Shown: positions 1-6,543 of the stretch, piece by piece
Layout: every line of letters starts with the position of its first letter
Position numbering within the stretch: the first letter of the stretch is position 1
NCBI GenBank assembly: GCA_017561985.1
Contig: JAFZAZ010000023.1
Coordinates: 1 to 30,661 of the forward strand
Reading direction: 5' to 3'
DNA from: Lachnospiraceae bacterium
GTDB taxonomy: Bacteria > Bacillota_A > Clostridia > Lachnospirales > Lachnospiraceae
Length of the DNA: 30,661 nt
Program-made: the position numbers and the translations under genes
Notes under the pieces: model-generated
What the model saw: only the letters and a program-made list of their open reading frames with translations
Told to the model about the DNA's origin: nothing
Database searches by the model: none

Positions 1-71
1 CATAAATCGATTCAGTAGCGAAAGCGGCCGCACATCTTGTACCGTTTGTCAACAGTTTTAAGCAAAAAACC

Positions 72-109
72 GAAAAAAAGAGTTCCGTACCATCTCTGAT
101 ACAGAACTC
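72..109 (-). terminator. Rho-independent terminator of the first HTH gene
   Basis: On the minus strand an imperfect hairpin (arms GAGTTC and GAACTC at 104-109 and 80-85, with inner GTA/TAC pairs) is followed by a run of seven T (plus-strand A run at 73-79). It lies about 60 bases past the stop of the minus-strand gene ending at 168, the right place to end that transcript. The remaining bases 1-71 show no gene or clear site. Confidence 0.7.
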
Positions 110-167
110 CAGATGCTGTCATCTTAACTTAATGACATTGACGTATCATTCCCCTCCTTGTTCATTT

Positions 168-608
168 TCATTCGATGATTGCCAGCCCTTCGTGAAGCAA
201 TTGTTCGTTGATTTCGTAGACGGACCAGTTCCCGTGTGTTATATTGTATATGATAATCGCGTCAAACGAGTTCCGCGGATACAGGATACCATTTTGCGAA
301 ATCGCCAGCGCGTGCTGCGTTTCCTCGAGCGTCATGTGGCATGCGAGGCAGAGCGCAAGAACTTTGACGCGCGACGGATTCTGTTTGTTCCCGTTGATGA
401 TCTGGTAAGCATAATGTTGCTCCAGATTGCTCTCCGAGACGACGTTGCGCAGAAGCAGTCCCTTTATGTGCATGATGTTGTTCAAGTAGTTGCTCAACGT
501 AACCGTATGACCTTCCTTGCGCAGTTCGGAGAGAAATGCGCTGAGCTCCTCCTCGCTGTGAATCTTGCTGAGCGAGAGGAACAGATCGTCCGTCGTTTGT
601 GCTGCCAT
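168..608 (-). CDS. Small XRE-like helix-turn-helix protein, copy 1
   Basis: A protein of 146 residues. The centre (about 53-95) reads like an XRE/Cro-type helix-turn-helix: VVSESNLEQHYAYQIINGNK, then a basic stretch and the helix ALCLACHMTLEETQHAL. The C-terminal part (about 105-146) is a non-HTH segment, with YPRNSFDAIIIYNI and GNWSVYEINEQLL, shared almost word for word with the protein at 2722-3171, so the two are paralogues of one architecture. The start is fixed by a strong site (AGGGAGGTAAT on the minus strand, 610-620). The frame continues upstream but without a ribosome site. It is divergent from the kinase gene at 707, which suggests co-regulation or a kinase-target relation (inference). 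Its exact role is unknown; a DNA-binding regulator is likely, but the acidic, short C-terminal domain could also bind a partner protein. Confidence 0.85.
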   Translation of the reverse strand: MAAQTTDDLFLSLSKIHSEEELSAFLSELRKEGHTVTLSNYLNNIMHIKGLLLRNVVSESNLEQHYAYQIINGNKQNPSRVKVLALCLACHMTLEETQHALAISQNGILYPRNSFDAIIIYNITHGNWSVYEINEQLLHEGLAIIE

Positions 609-649
609 GATTACCTCCCTGGTGAAACGGAGCGGGCATCGGTGCCATT

Positions 650-691
650 TTGAATGTCGGATAATAAAAGACCTATATACTTTACTGTAAA
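650..691 (+). promoter_or_regulatory. Kinase promoter region with a small palindrome
   Basis: TTGAAT (650-655) and TATATA/TATACT (about 674-681) form a loose promoter for the kinase. The 11-base palindrome TTTACTGTAAA (681-691) lies just before the kinase ribosome site (AAGGAGGG, 691-698) and inside the divergent region shared with the HTH gene, so it is a possible operator. The spacing of the promoter boxes is not ideal (18-20), hence low confidence. Confidence 0.35.
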
Positions 692-706
692 AGGAGGGTG
701 AGTTCA

Positions 707-1762
707 ATGAGCCCACAGGATAAAAGTATACTGTCCTTCTATCGTGAACTGGAGCCGATCTCATCCTCTCAAAAAGTGGTTCTGGTGCGCCACGTGGATA
801 CTGGGCGAATCTGTGTGAAGAAGAATATCTCGGCATACAACCGGGAACTCTATCACTATCTTCAAACCGCGGAAATCACCGGGATTCCCAGAATCTATGA
901 GTGCCTCGACGACGGTGATGTTATCGTCGTGATTGAGCAATACATAAGCGGATCGACACTGCGGCAATATCTCGCCAAGCACGGACCGATGGCGCCGAAA
1001 GAAGCGAAGCAGCTGATGCGCAGTTTAAGCGACACATTGCAACGCCTGCACGAGACATCGCAGCCGGTTGTCTGCCGCGATCTGAAACCGGAAAATGTCA
1101 TCATGACCGAGACCGGTTTCCCTGTTATCGTGGATTTTGACTCTGCCAAATTCATCCGCAAAGAGACCAGCGACACGGTTCTTCTCGGCACTCCCGGCTA
1201 TGCCGCACCGGAGCAGTTCGGCTTCGCGGCATCCGACGAGCGAACGGACATTTATGCTCTCGGAATCATGCTGAATGAGCTTCTGACCGGGCAGCTTCCG
1301 AGTGAGCAGACCGCAGGCGGACACCTTGGAAAGCTTGTCCGTCGCTGCATAAGCATTGATCCGAAAGCTCGTCCGAAGAGCATCCGCGAATTCCGCAGAC
1401 AGCTGGATTCGTCCCGCTGGACTCCGCCCGGATATCGAACCCGCAACACGACCAACATGCTCGTCGGAACGGTAGGCTACATCGCCAATGCTGCGTTCAC
1501 GTTCTCCATCTGGTGGGGAAACCGAGAGCTGGATTTTTCATCCGGTGTCATGCTTGCGATCTTCTGGTTGGCAGTTTCTCTGTGGTCAATTGCATATGGT
1601 TTTGACTACATGGGAATCCGCACAAACATGCCGGGGATTCGCGATATCAAAGTGCGCTCGGTGCGAATTATTGTCTATGCCGTGATTTGGATTCTCGGAT
1701 TCTTTGCATTAGGCGCCGCGGTTGCGGTGGGTTCTTCCTGGATTGAGGAAGTCTTCGGGTGA
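707..1762 (+). CDS. Membrane-anchored Hanks-type serine/threonine protein kinase
   Basis: A protein of 351 residues with an N-terminal eukaryotic-like kinase domain (about 10-235) and three likely membrane segments (about 250-270, 279-298, 319-342). Visible kinase motifs: the nucleotide-binding Lys in ICVKK (38), the Glu helix near 47, catalytic loop VCRDLKPENV (122-131, Asp125, Lys127, Asn130), metal motif DFD (143-145, in place of DFG) and GTPGYAAPEQ (161-170). The Gly-rich loop is not recognisable. The His of HRD is Cys. These variants do not remove the catalytic residues, so activity is likely. The kinase faces the cytoplasm; there are no PASTA or other sensor domains, so the signal is unknown. 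ATG 707 is chosen over GTG 698 because AAGGAGGG (691-698) is then 8 bases away. Divergent HTH and downstream TM2 proteins are candidate partners (inference). Confidence 0.9.
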   Translation: MSPQDKSILSFYRELEPISSSQKVVLVRHVDTGRICVKKNISAYNRELYHYLQTAEITGIPRIYECLDDGDVIVVIEQYISGSTLRQYLAKHGPMAPKEAKQLMRSLSDTLQRLHETSQPVVCRDLKPENVIMTETGFPVIVDFDSAKFIRKETSDTVLLGTPGYAAPEQFGFAASDERTDIYALGIMLNELLTGQLPSEQTAGGHLGKLVRRCISIDPKARPKSIREFRRQLDSSRWTPPGYRTRNTTNMLVGTVGYIANAAFTFSIWWGNRELDFSSGVMLAIFWLAVSLWSIAYGFDYMGIRTNMPGIRDIKVRSVRIIVYAVIWILGFFALGAAVAVGSSWIEEVFG

Positions 1763-1853
1763 CCGGAATTGTGTGTCATCGGGGGACTTTCTTTTTTAGC
1801 ATATTTCAACTTTTGGGAAAATGTTGTGCCGACAGCACGAAGTACGACGGATG

Positions 1854-1880
1854 GCGCCTCTCAGGGAGGTGCTTTTTCTT
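1854..1880 (+). terminator. Rho-independent terminator after the kinase gene
   Basis: Stem GCGCCTC (1854-1860) with GAGGTGC (1866-1872), five-base loop, then TTTTTCTT. It lies about 90 bases past the kinase stop and before the promoter of the next gene, so the kinase appears to be transcribed on its own. Confidence 0.7.
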
Positions 1881-1981
1881 CGGAAAATGTGCGTAAAAGT
1901 ACGTAATATGCGTAATCGGCATGCCAAAAACACGCACAGACCAAAAGTGTGCTGGCAGCACAAAAACCATGCTCGAAGAAT

Positions 1982-1990
1982 TGTTATAAT
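1982..1990 (+). promoter_or_regulatory. Extended -10 promoter of the TM2 gene
   Basis: TGT directly before a perfect TATAAT (1985-1990) gives an extended -10. No good -35 is present. Predicted start near 1997, leaving a leader of about 66 bases. Confidence 0.5.
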
Positions 1991-2062
1991 GTGGAAAACC
2001 GAAACCGAAGCATTGCAAAAATGTATCGGTGATTCGGAGAACAACACGAGGAGGATGGTAGG

Positions 2063-2626
2063 ATGGCACTGGTGAAATGTGAAGTCTGTGGGAAAGATAT
2101 CAGCGAGAAGGCAATGGTGTGCCCGCATTGCGGAACGCCGCGAGAAGTGATCCCGACGGTGTTGTGTGCGGAGTGCGGAGCGACGATTCCGAGAAATTCG
2201 ACGGAATGTCCGGTTTGTGGATGCCCGGTGGAGATGGTTACCAGAGAGCAGCCCATGTTTAATCAGGCGCCGACAAAATTCTGTTCCAGCTGCGGTGCTG
2301 TAATTCCGGCAGCGGCTGTAATCTGCACGAAATGCGGTTGTCAGACCGGACAGATGAAAACAGAAACGCCGAATATCGTAATTACAAACACAAACGTAAA
2401 TACGAACACCAACACAAACAATGTTGGTGGATATGGCGGGACTCCGAAGAATAAGTGGGTAGCATTTTGCCTTTGCCTCTTTGGTGGATTCTTTGGCGCT
2501 CACAAGTTCTATGAAGGGAAAGCCGGATCCGGTTTATTGTATTTGTGTACGTGCGGATTATTTGGGTTCGGATGGATTCTCGACTGCCTGAATTTGCTGT
2601 CTAAGCCGAATCCTTATTACGTATGA
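2063..2626 (+). CDS. Triple zinc-ribbon TM2-domain membrane protein
   Basis: A protein of 187 residues. It has three CxxC...CxxC zinc ribbons: Cys6/9/20/23, Cys35/38/49/52 and Cys74/77/88/91. Then comes a Thr/Asn-rich linker (about 104-121, alternating NTNT), and a TM2-type membrane domain (about 131-180) with KWVAFCLCLFGGFFGAHKFY, the usual GxxGxHxFY-like signature, and a second hydrophobic hairpin partner. TM2 proteins have two membrane segments joined by a short turn; zinc ribbons on such proteins usually lie in the cytoplasm. Start: GAGGAGG (2048-2054) is 8 bases before ATG. Function is not known. Because it sits between a membrane kinase and an HTH regulator it may be a partner of either (inference). 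The terminator before it and its own promoter argue against an operon with the kinase. Confidence 0.85.
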   Translation: MALVKCEVCGKDISEKAMVCPHCGTPREVIPTVLCAECGATIPRNSTECPVCGCPVEMVTREQPMFNQAPTKFCSSCGAVIPAAAVICTKCGCQTGQMKTETPNIVITNTNVNTNTNTNNVGGYGGTPKNKWVAFCLCLFGGFFGAHKFYEGKAGSGLLYLCTCGLFGFGWILDCLNLLSKPNPYYV

Positions 2627-2636
2627 CGAACTCTTT

Positions 2637-2706
2637 TTGACAACAAGACGAGAAAATGGTACAGTTATTATTGACGTGATGCATTGGTCAAAAGTCCTGT
2701 TGTCGA
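2637..2706 (+). promoter_or_regulatory. Promoter and inverted-repeat operator region of HTH copy 2
   Basis: Promoter TTGACA (2637-2642), 17-base spacer, TACAGT (2660-2665); start near 2672. Two inverted repeats overlap it. TTGACAACAAGAC (2637-2649) is mirrored by GTCCTGTTGTCGA (2694-2706) with 11 of 13 matches, and TTGAC-N11-GTCAA lies at 2671-2691, at the predicted start site. The left arm of the outer pair lies upstream of the transcript, so the pair can act only as DNA. Autoregulation by the downstream HTH protein is plausible. Confidence 0.6.
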
Positions 2707-2721
2707 GGAGTTGATAATACT

Positions 2722-3171
2722 GTGAAACAACCGTTTGAAAAATCAACCGAAGAACTGAGCTCGATCCTTGGTAAAGCAAAGAAGGAGGCAGCGCTGGAAG
2801 AGTATCTGCGGAGCCTTTCGGAAGCTGACGATGAAATGGTTCTTTGCAATTACCTCAACGACATTCTGGCGCAGAAAAACCGGGCGCTAAGCGAGGTCGT
2901 GAAGGAGAGCAATCTGTCGAGGGACTACGTTTACAACATCTTCAACGGGAACCGCAGAAACCCCGAGAAGATGAAGTTGATCGGCATTTGTCTCGGTTGT
3001 CACATGACGCTTAGGGAGACGCAGCGGGCGTTGGAGATTGCACAGAAGGGTGTGTTGTATCCGAGAAATCCTGCGGACGCAATCATCATCTACAACATCA
3101 ACAACGGGAACTGGTCGGTGATGGAAATCAATCAGCAGTTGTATGAACATGGATTTGAAATCATACAGTAA
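2722..3171 (+). CDS. Small XRE-like helix-turn-helix protein, copy 2
   Basis: A protein of 149 residues, paralogue of the protein at 168-608. HTH centre (about 56-98): VVKESNLSRDYVYNIFNGN, RRNPEKMKLIGICLGCHMTL and the helix RETQRALEIA; then the shared C-terminal block YPRNPADAIIIYNINNGNWS with MEINQQLY. The first 50 residues are helical and charged and differ between copies. It starts with GTG at 2722: GAGGAG (2705-2710) is 11 bases upstream and no other start in frame is closer. The two copies differ most at the N-terminus and least in the last 40 residues, which suggests that the C-terminal block contacts a common partner (inference). A strong bidirectional terminator follows at once. Confidence 0.85.
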   Translation: MKQPFEKSTEELSSILGKAKKEAALEEYLRSLSEADDEMVLCNYLNDILAQKNRALSEVVKESNLSRDYVYNIFNGNRRNPEKMKLIGICLGCHMTLRETQRALEIAQKGVLYPRNPADAIIIYNINNGNWSVMEINQQLYEHGFEIIQ

Positions 3172-3177
3172 AAAATG

Positions 3178-3208
3178 AGCTCTGCCTCGCTGAGAGGCAG
3201 AGCTTTTA
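3178..3208. terminator. Strong bidirectional terminator
   Basis: Perfect 11-bp stem (3178-3188 with 3194-3204, starting AGCTCTGCC) with a five-base loop, TTTTA on the plus side and a T run (plus-strand A run 3171-3175) on the minus side. It ends HTH copy 2 and could also end minus-strand transcripts from the remnant at 3228. Confidence 0.9.
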
Positions 3209-3227
3209 TCGTTAATCGTACTTTCCT

Positions 3228-3412
3228 TTAATCCTCCACGATCACGGCGACTTCCCGGGCTTTCTGCAGGTCGTAGTAGTGGCCTTTCTTTGCCATGAGC
3301 TCGGCGTTCCGGATGATCGAGAGGCAGTGCGCGAGGTAGTTGCTTAAGAAGCGGAACAAAACCCACAGAAGATAGATCACCAAAAGAGCAAGCGCCAGCC
3401 ATCGGATTGATG
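3228..3412 (-). pseudogene. Probable remnant of a small membrane-protein gene
   Basis: The minus-strand frame ending at 3228 encodes a convincing protein-like tail: a membrane segment (WLALALLVIYLLWVLFRF) followed by a charged stretch ending in KKGHYYDLQKAREVAVIVED. The bidirectional terminator lies right after its stop. No credible start or ribosome site exists in this frame; the nearest ATG (3417) is in another frame, as a frameshift or 5' truncation would leave. The family was not recognised. It could also be a complete gene with an unusual start inside the hydrophobic segment. Confidence 0.4.
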
Positions 3413-3469
3413 CGCATGCACTATGTTGTAAAATCGCCCGGCGAGAGAAAAAACGACACCGCAAAAAGA

Positions 3470-3504
3470 AAAAGCTCCGTCCACCGAAACGGGACGGAGC
3501 TTTT
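3470..3504. terminator. Terminator of upp
   Basis: A 13-bp perfect stem (3470-3482 with 3492-3504, core GCTCCGTCC) with a nine-base loop. On the minus strand it is followed by T-rich sequence and lies about 20 bases past the upp stop. Confidence 0.9.
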
Positions 3505-3525
3505 GAATTGTCTTTGTAAACGGAA

Positions 3526-4155
3526 TTACTTCGTTCCGAAGATTCTGTCGCCTGCGTCGCCCAAGCCCGGCAGGATGTAGCCGTTCTCGTTGAGGCGCTC
3601 GTCCATGGCACCGATGTAGATGTCTACCTCAGGATGTGCCTTGCGAAGAGCCTCGAGGCCTTCGGGTGCTGCGATCAGGCACAGGAAGCGGATGCGGTTG
3701 ATGCCGCGCTTCTTGAGCATGTCGATGGCTGCGATTGCGGAACCGCCGGTTGCGAGCATCGGGTCAACTACGAAGATGTCGCGCTCCGCTGCGTCGTGGG
3801 GCATCTTGCAGAAGTACTCGTGAGGCTCAAGCGTCTGCTCGTCGCGGTAGAGACCGATGTGGCCGACCTTGGCGTTGGGGTTCATGCGCAGGATGCCGTC
3901 GCACAGGCCGATGCCGGCCCGCAGGATCGGAACAACACAGAGCTTTTTGCCGGCGATCTCCTTGACGGTCGTCTTGCACAGAGGCGTCTCGATCTCCTTG
4001 TCGGCGAGCGGAAGATCGCGGCTCGCCTCATAGTATATCAGCATCGCGACTTCGTTTACCAGGTCGCGAAAATCCTTCGTCGAAGTTTCTTTCATCCGCA
4101 TGATGCCGATCTTGTGCTGCAGAAGCGGATGGTCCATGATGACTACTTTTCCCAT
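3526..4155 (-). CDS. upp: Uracil phosphoribosyltransferase
   Basis: A cytosolic salvage enzyme making UMP from uracil and PRPP. The protein is 209 residues, the usual bacterial length. The PRPP loop [10 protein letters not shown] (131-140) is intact, and the N-terminal [12 protein letters not shown] (9-20), LRAGIGL (79-85) and the C-terminal uracil-site region [13 protein letters not shown] are all as in the Upp family. The start ATG has a GGAGGAA site 8 bases upstream on the minus strand. It is a single-gene unit with its own promoter (4230-4258) and terminator. No purine- or uracil-permease gene is adjacent. Nothing about the sequence is unusual. Confidence 0.97.
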   Translation of the reverse strand: MGKVVIMDHPLLQHKIGIMRMKETSTKDFRDLVNEVAMLIYYEASRDLPLADKEIETPLCKTTVKEIAGKKLCVVPILRAGIGLCDGILRMNPNAKVGHIGLYRDEQTLEPHEYFCKMPHDAAERDIFVVDPMLATGGSAIAAIDMLKKRGINRIRFLCLIAAPEGLEALRKAHPEVDIYIGAMDERLNENGYILPGLGDAGDRIFGTK

Positions 4156-4229
4156 AGTATATTTCCTCCTGTATTGGGCGTCGAGGCGGCGCGCCGGATC
4201 GGTTGGCGCTGCCTGATGCGTCTCGTTAC

Positions 4230-4258
4230 ATTATACTACCGGGGAGTCGAAAAGTCAA
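4230..4258 (-). promoter_or_regulatory. upp promoter
   Basis: Minus strand TTGACT (4253-4258), 17-base spacer, perfect TATAAT (4230-4235). The predicted start near 4223 leaves a leader of about 68 bases that contains the palindrome GGCGCGCC. Confidence 0.85.
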
Positions 4259-4282
4259 AGACGATTGAGGGTGGGGAGAAAT

Positions 4283-4415
4283 AAAAAAACTCCCCATAAA
4301 AGAGGAGAAGCCCGAGTAAGTTTTGCCTTACCGGGCTAATATTATATGAAAATTTGAATAGGCGCTTTTGTTTTTCTGTCTGTATTGTAACGCACAAATA
4401 TGAGCAGAGTTTGTC
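4283..4415 (-). ncRNA. Candidate small RNA, repeat unit A
   Basis: On the minus strand this unit reads: a weak promoter-like stretch (TTGCCT-17-TCATAT, about 4400-4428, or a second -10-like TACAAT near 4388), then conserved AT-rich sequence (GCCTATTCAAATTTTCATAT), a hairpin with arms AGCCCGG/CGGGCT (4309-4337), and a terminator of stem CTCCTC/GGGGAG with loop TTTTAT (4290-4307) followed by seven T. No open frame fits the conservation. The left terminator arm, within CTTCTCCTC, is complementary to Shine-Dalgarno sequence. The whole unit recurs 200 bases away at 4486-4630. Transcription and strand are inference; neither copy matches an RNA family I recognise. Confidence 0.45.
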
Positions 4416-4655
4416 ATAAAAGGCAACATTTTGTAAACAATTCATACGATTTCCGGCTAACTGCCGTTCACAAACTGATCCGGAAAAGTACCCCATAAAA
4501 GAGGAGAAGCCCGAGTAAGTAGTTAGCTCACCGGGCTGATATTATATGAAAATTTGAATAGGCTTGTTATGAAGAACTCTTCGTTCTTTGTTGTCTGTAG
4601 TATAACTCGTAAATATTAGCAGAGTTTGTCGTAAAAACCAACAATTTGTAAACAA
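4290..4655. repeat. Two direct copies of a 150-165 bp structured unit
   Basis: Unit A 4290-4440 and unit B 4490-4655 share four blocks in the same order. These are CCCCATAAAAGAGGAGAAGC (4292/4491), CGGGCT-TATTATATGAAAATTTGAATAGG (ends 4363/4563), GCAGAGTTTGTC (4404/4619) and TTGTAAACAA (4431/4646). Between blocks the sequence and length differ, and in the hairpin the loops differ while the stem ends are kept, a pattern expected of a functional structured RNA rather than of a recent duplication. Confidence 0.8.
4486..4630 (-). ncRNA. Candidate small RNA, repeat unit B
   Basis: Second copy of the unit at 4283-4415, upstream of it on the minus strand. It has TTGGTT-17-TAATAT (about 4614-4643) or TATACT near 4600 as promoter elements, an extra small hairpin GAAC-GAAGA-GTTC (4573-4585), the conserved AT-rich block, the AGCCCGG/CGGGCT hairpin (4508-4537) and a weaker terminator (CCTC/GGGG, then ACTTTTCC). 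Because this terminator is poor, transcription may continue into unit A and yield a tandem precursor. It was noted as RNA-like only from structure and repetition. Confidence 0.4.
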
Positions 4656-4663
4656 ATTGGAAA

Positions 4664-4813
4664 CATACGGCCATTTTCGGGCATTTTTCGCACTTTTTTT
4701 CGTGTTTTGGCGGAAAATGTGTACACGGGCATTTTTCGCCGGATCATTCTTCTGCGTATTCTTTCTTCGGAAAATGATGGTCATATCAGCGCAATTGTGG
4801 TAAGATAGTAGCG
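4664..4813 (+). promoter_or_regulatory. Region before alr: CATTTT-type inverted repeat and extended -10 promoter
   Basis: No gene. CGGGCATTTTTCGC occurs twice (4678-4691, 4726-4739), and GGCGGAAAATG/CATTTTTCGCC forms an 11-bp stem with one mismatch (4709-4740). The promoter is TGGTCA (4778-4783), 17 bases, TAAGAT (4801-4806), with an extended TGG just before; the start is predicted near 4813. Confidence 0.6.
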
Positions 4814-4867
4814 ATGGAGATTGCTATTCCTCGGAGCAACAAAAACTGGAAAATTGAGGCGGGCAAA

Positions 4868-6037
4868 ATGGAATCTACATTGAAGAGAACCTGGTCGGAG
4901 ATCGATCTGGATGCGCTTGTTCATAATTACCGCACGCTGCGCGCGCACGTGGGAGAGGGCGTCAAATTCCTCGGCGTCGTGAAGGCGGACGCGTACGGGC
5001 ACGGCTCGGTGGTCGTGTCGCGCGTGCTGCAGGAGGAGGGTGCGGATTACCTCGCGGTCAGCAGCATCGACGAGGCGATGGAACTGCGCCTTAACAATAT
5101 CACGATGCCGATCCTGATCCTCGGGCATACGCCGAAGGAGCAGGTGGAGCGGCTGATCCGCTACGACATCACCCAGGCGGTGACATGCAAGGCGAAGGCA
5201 GTGGAGTACTCCGAGGAGGCGGTGCGCCTCGGCGGAACGCTCAAGGTCCACATCAAGGTGGACACGGGCATGTCAAGACTCGGCTATCTGTGCGACGGAG
5301 AACTCTTTTCTACAGGAGTAGAAGGCATATGTGAAGCGGTTTGTCTGCCGGGACTGGACGCGGAAGGGATCTTCACTCATTTTGCGGTTTCCGATGAGCC
5401 CGGCGAGGAGGCGAAGGCCTACACGGAGCATCAATTCCGCCTTTTCACGGACGTGATCGAGCGCGTGGAGGAGCGCCTGGGCCGCAAGTTTGCGCTTCGG
5501 CACTGTGCGAACACCGGCGCTGTGGCGCGCTATCCGCAGACGTACCTCGACATGGTAAGGCCGGGGCTTCTTCTCTACGGTTACGGAGATTTTGCGGCTG
5601 AACTTTCTCTCAAACCGGTGATGACACTGAAGACCAACGTTTCGACGATCAAGATATATCCTGCGGGAACCGCGATCAGCTACGGCGGCATTTTCAAGAC
5701 CGACCGAACGACGCGGATCGGCGTTCTGCCGTACGGTTATGCGGACGGTTTCTTCCGCTGCCTCTCGAACCGGTGCAGCCTGATGACCGACGAGGGTCCG
5801 GCGCCGCAGCGCGGCAAGATCTGCATGGACATGTGCATGATCGATCTCTCGGACAAGCCTGGCGTGGGCATCGGCTCGGAGATCGAAGTGTTCGGCCCGC
5901 GCAATCCGATCGAGAACATGGCGAGCCTCGCGGGAACGATACCGTACGAGCTCACGTGCGCGGTCAGCAAGCGCGTTCCGCGCCGTTACATACGCGGCGG
6001 CGAGGTGATCGAGGAAGAGCTGATGCTGCGGATGTGA
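4868..6037 (+). CDS. alr: Alanine racemase
   Basis: A PLP-dependent cytosolic enzyme interconverting L- and D-alanine for peptidoglycan. The protein is 389 residues, the family norm. The PLP Lys lies in VKADAYGHG (Lys39) and the second catalytic base in ISYGGIF (Tyr272). MSRLGY (135-140) and the C-terminal CMDMCMIDL and R-rich end fit. An ATG 54 bases earlier (4814) is in frame but coincides with the predicted transcription start and adds 18 residues the family lacks, so 4868 is preferred even though its ribosome site (AGGCGGG) is only fair. A single-gene unit; no ddl or acpS is adjacent. No terminator was seen after it. Confidence 0.96.
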   Translation: MESTLKRTWSEIDLDALVHNYRTLRAHVGEGVKFLGVVKADAYGHGSVVVSRVLQEEGADYLAVSSIDEAMELRLNNITMPILILGHTPKEQVERLIRYDITQAVTCKAKAVEYSEEAVRLGGTLKVHIKVDTGMSRLGYLCDGELFSTGVEGICEAVCLPGLDAEGIFTHFAVSDEPGEEAKAYTEHQFRLFTDVIERVEERLGRKFALRHCANTGAVARYPQTYLDMVRPGLLLYGYGDFAAELSLKPVMTLKTNVSTIKIYPAGTAISYGGIFKTDRTTRIGVLPYGYADGFFRCLSNRCSLMTDEGPAPQRGKICMDMCMIDLSDKPGVGIGSEIEVFGPRNPIENMASLAGTIPYELTCAVSKRVPRRYIRGGEVIEEELMLRM

Positions 6038-6116
6038 ACGTGGCAGATGCCTCGGATTAAAGCAGGATTAAGAAGATTAACAGTAAATTAAATTTACTTT
6101 TTCGACCCCGAAACCA

Positions 6117-6145
6117 TTGATTTTTGCAAAAATATGTGGTAAGAT
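6117..6145 (+). promoter_or_regulatory. Promoter of the GlsB-like gene
   Basis: TTGATT (6117-6122), 17-base spacer, TAAGAT (6140-6145) with an extended TGG. The eleven bases TGTGGTAAGAT are identical to those at the alr promoter. The leader is about 75 bases. Confidence 0.7.
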
Positions 6146-6228
6146 GACTTCAGTTTGAAGGGGCTGAGCTCCCGGGAAACAGCGGTCGGCGCGTGACGAT
6201 CGCGGAACACAATAATGGAGGTGCGTAT

Positions 6229-6471
6229 ATGCATATTCTTATTTCTCTTGCAGTCGGTGCTCTTTGCGGTTATCTCGCAAGTCAGTTCATGGGATCCAAG
6301 AGCAAGGGTCTGATCGTGTACATCATCCTCGGTATCGTAGGTGGTGCGCTTGGTAACTTCCTGTTCGGTATTATCGGAATTTCCTTCCACGGCATCATCG
6401 GAAATGTTATCGGCGGTGTGCTTGGTACCTGCATCCTGATCGCGCTCGGAAGATTCCTGTTGAAAAAATAG
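6229..6471 (+). CDS. GlsB/YeaQ/YmgE-family small membrane protein
   Basis: A protein of 80 residues that is almost wholly hydrophobic: three Gly-rich membrane segments with GALCGYLASQFMG, IILGIVGGALGNFLFGIIGI and NVIGGVLGTCILIALGRF. This is the transglycosylase-associated/GlsB family, whose members are often induced by general or envelope stress; the molecular function is unknown. ATG 6229 has GGAGGTG (6217-6223) five bases before; an in-frame GTG at 6193 lacks a ribosome site. A single-gene unit with promoter and terminator. Confidence 0.85.
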   Translation: MHILISLAVGALCGYLASQFMGSKSKGLIVYIILGIVGGALGNFLFGIIGISFHGIIGNVIGGVLGTCILIALGRFLLKK

Positions 6472-6507
6472 CTGCGGTCACCGCAACCGGTTGATTATGC
6501 GTAAAAT

Positions 6508-6543
6508 GGCTGCCCCGCTTTGCCGGGGCAGTCTTTCTTTTCC
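6508..6543 (+). terminator. Terminator of the GlsB-like gene
   Basis: Stem CTGCCCC (6510-6516) with GGGGCAG (6525-6531), then TCTTTCTTTT. Confidence 0.9.

Larger units (their letters stand above)
1763..2062. other. 300-bp intergenic region, kinase to TM2 gene
   Basis: No gene. It holds a terminator hairpin (1854-1880), a short symmetric stem GTGCT-GGC-AGCAC around 1948-1960, one GGAAAATG motif (about 1882-1889) of the kind that recurs in other intergenic regions here, and an extended -10 promoter (1982-1990) for the next gene. Confidence 0.6.

Noticed and set aside
4290..4655. Insertion-sequence or transposon ends
   Set aside because: The copies are direct repeats with no open frame or target duplication between them.
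4814..4867. Earlier alr start adding 18 residues
   Set aside because: It coincides with the predicted RNA start, has no ribosome site, and the extra residues do not fit the family.
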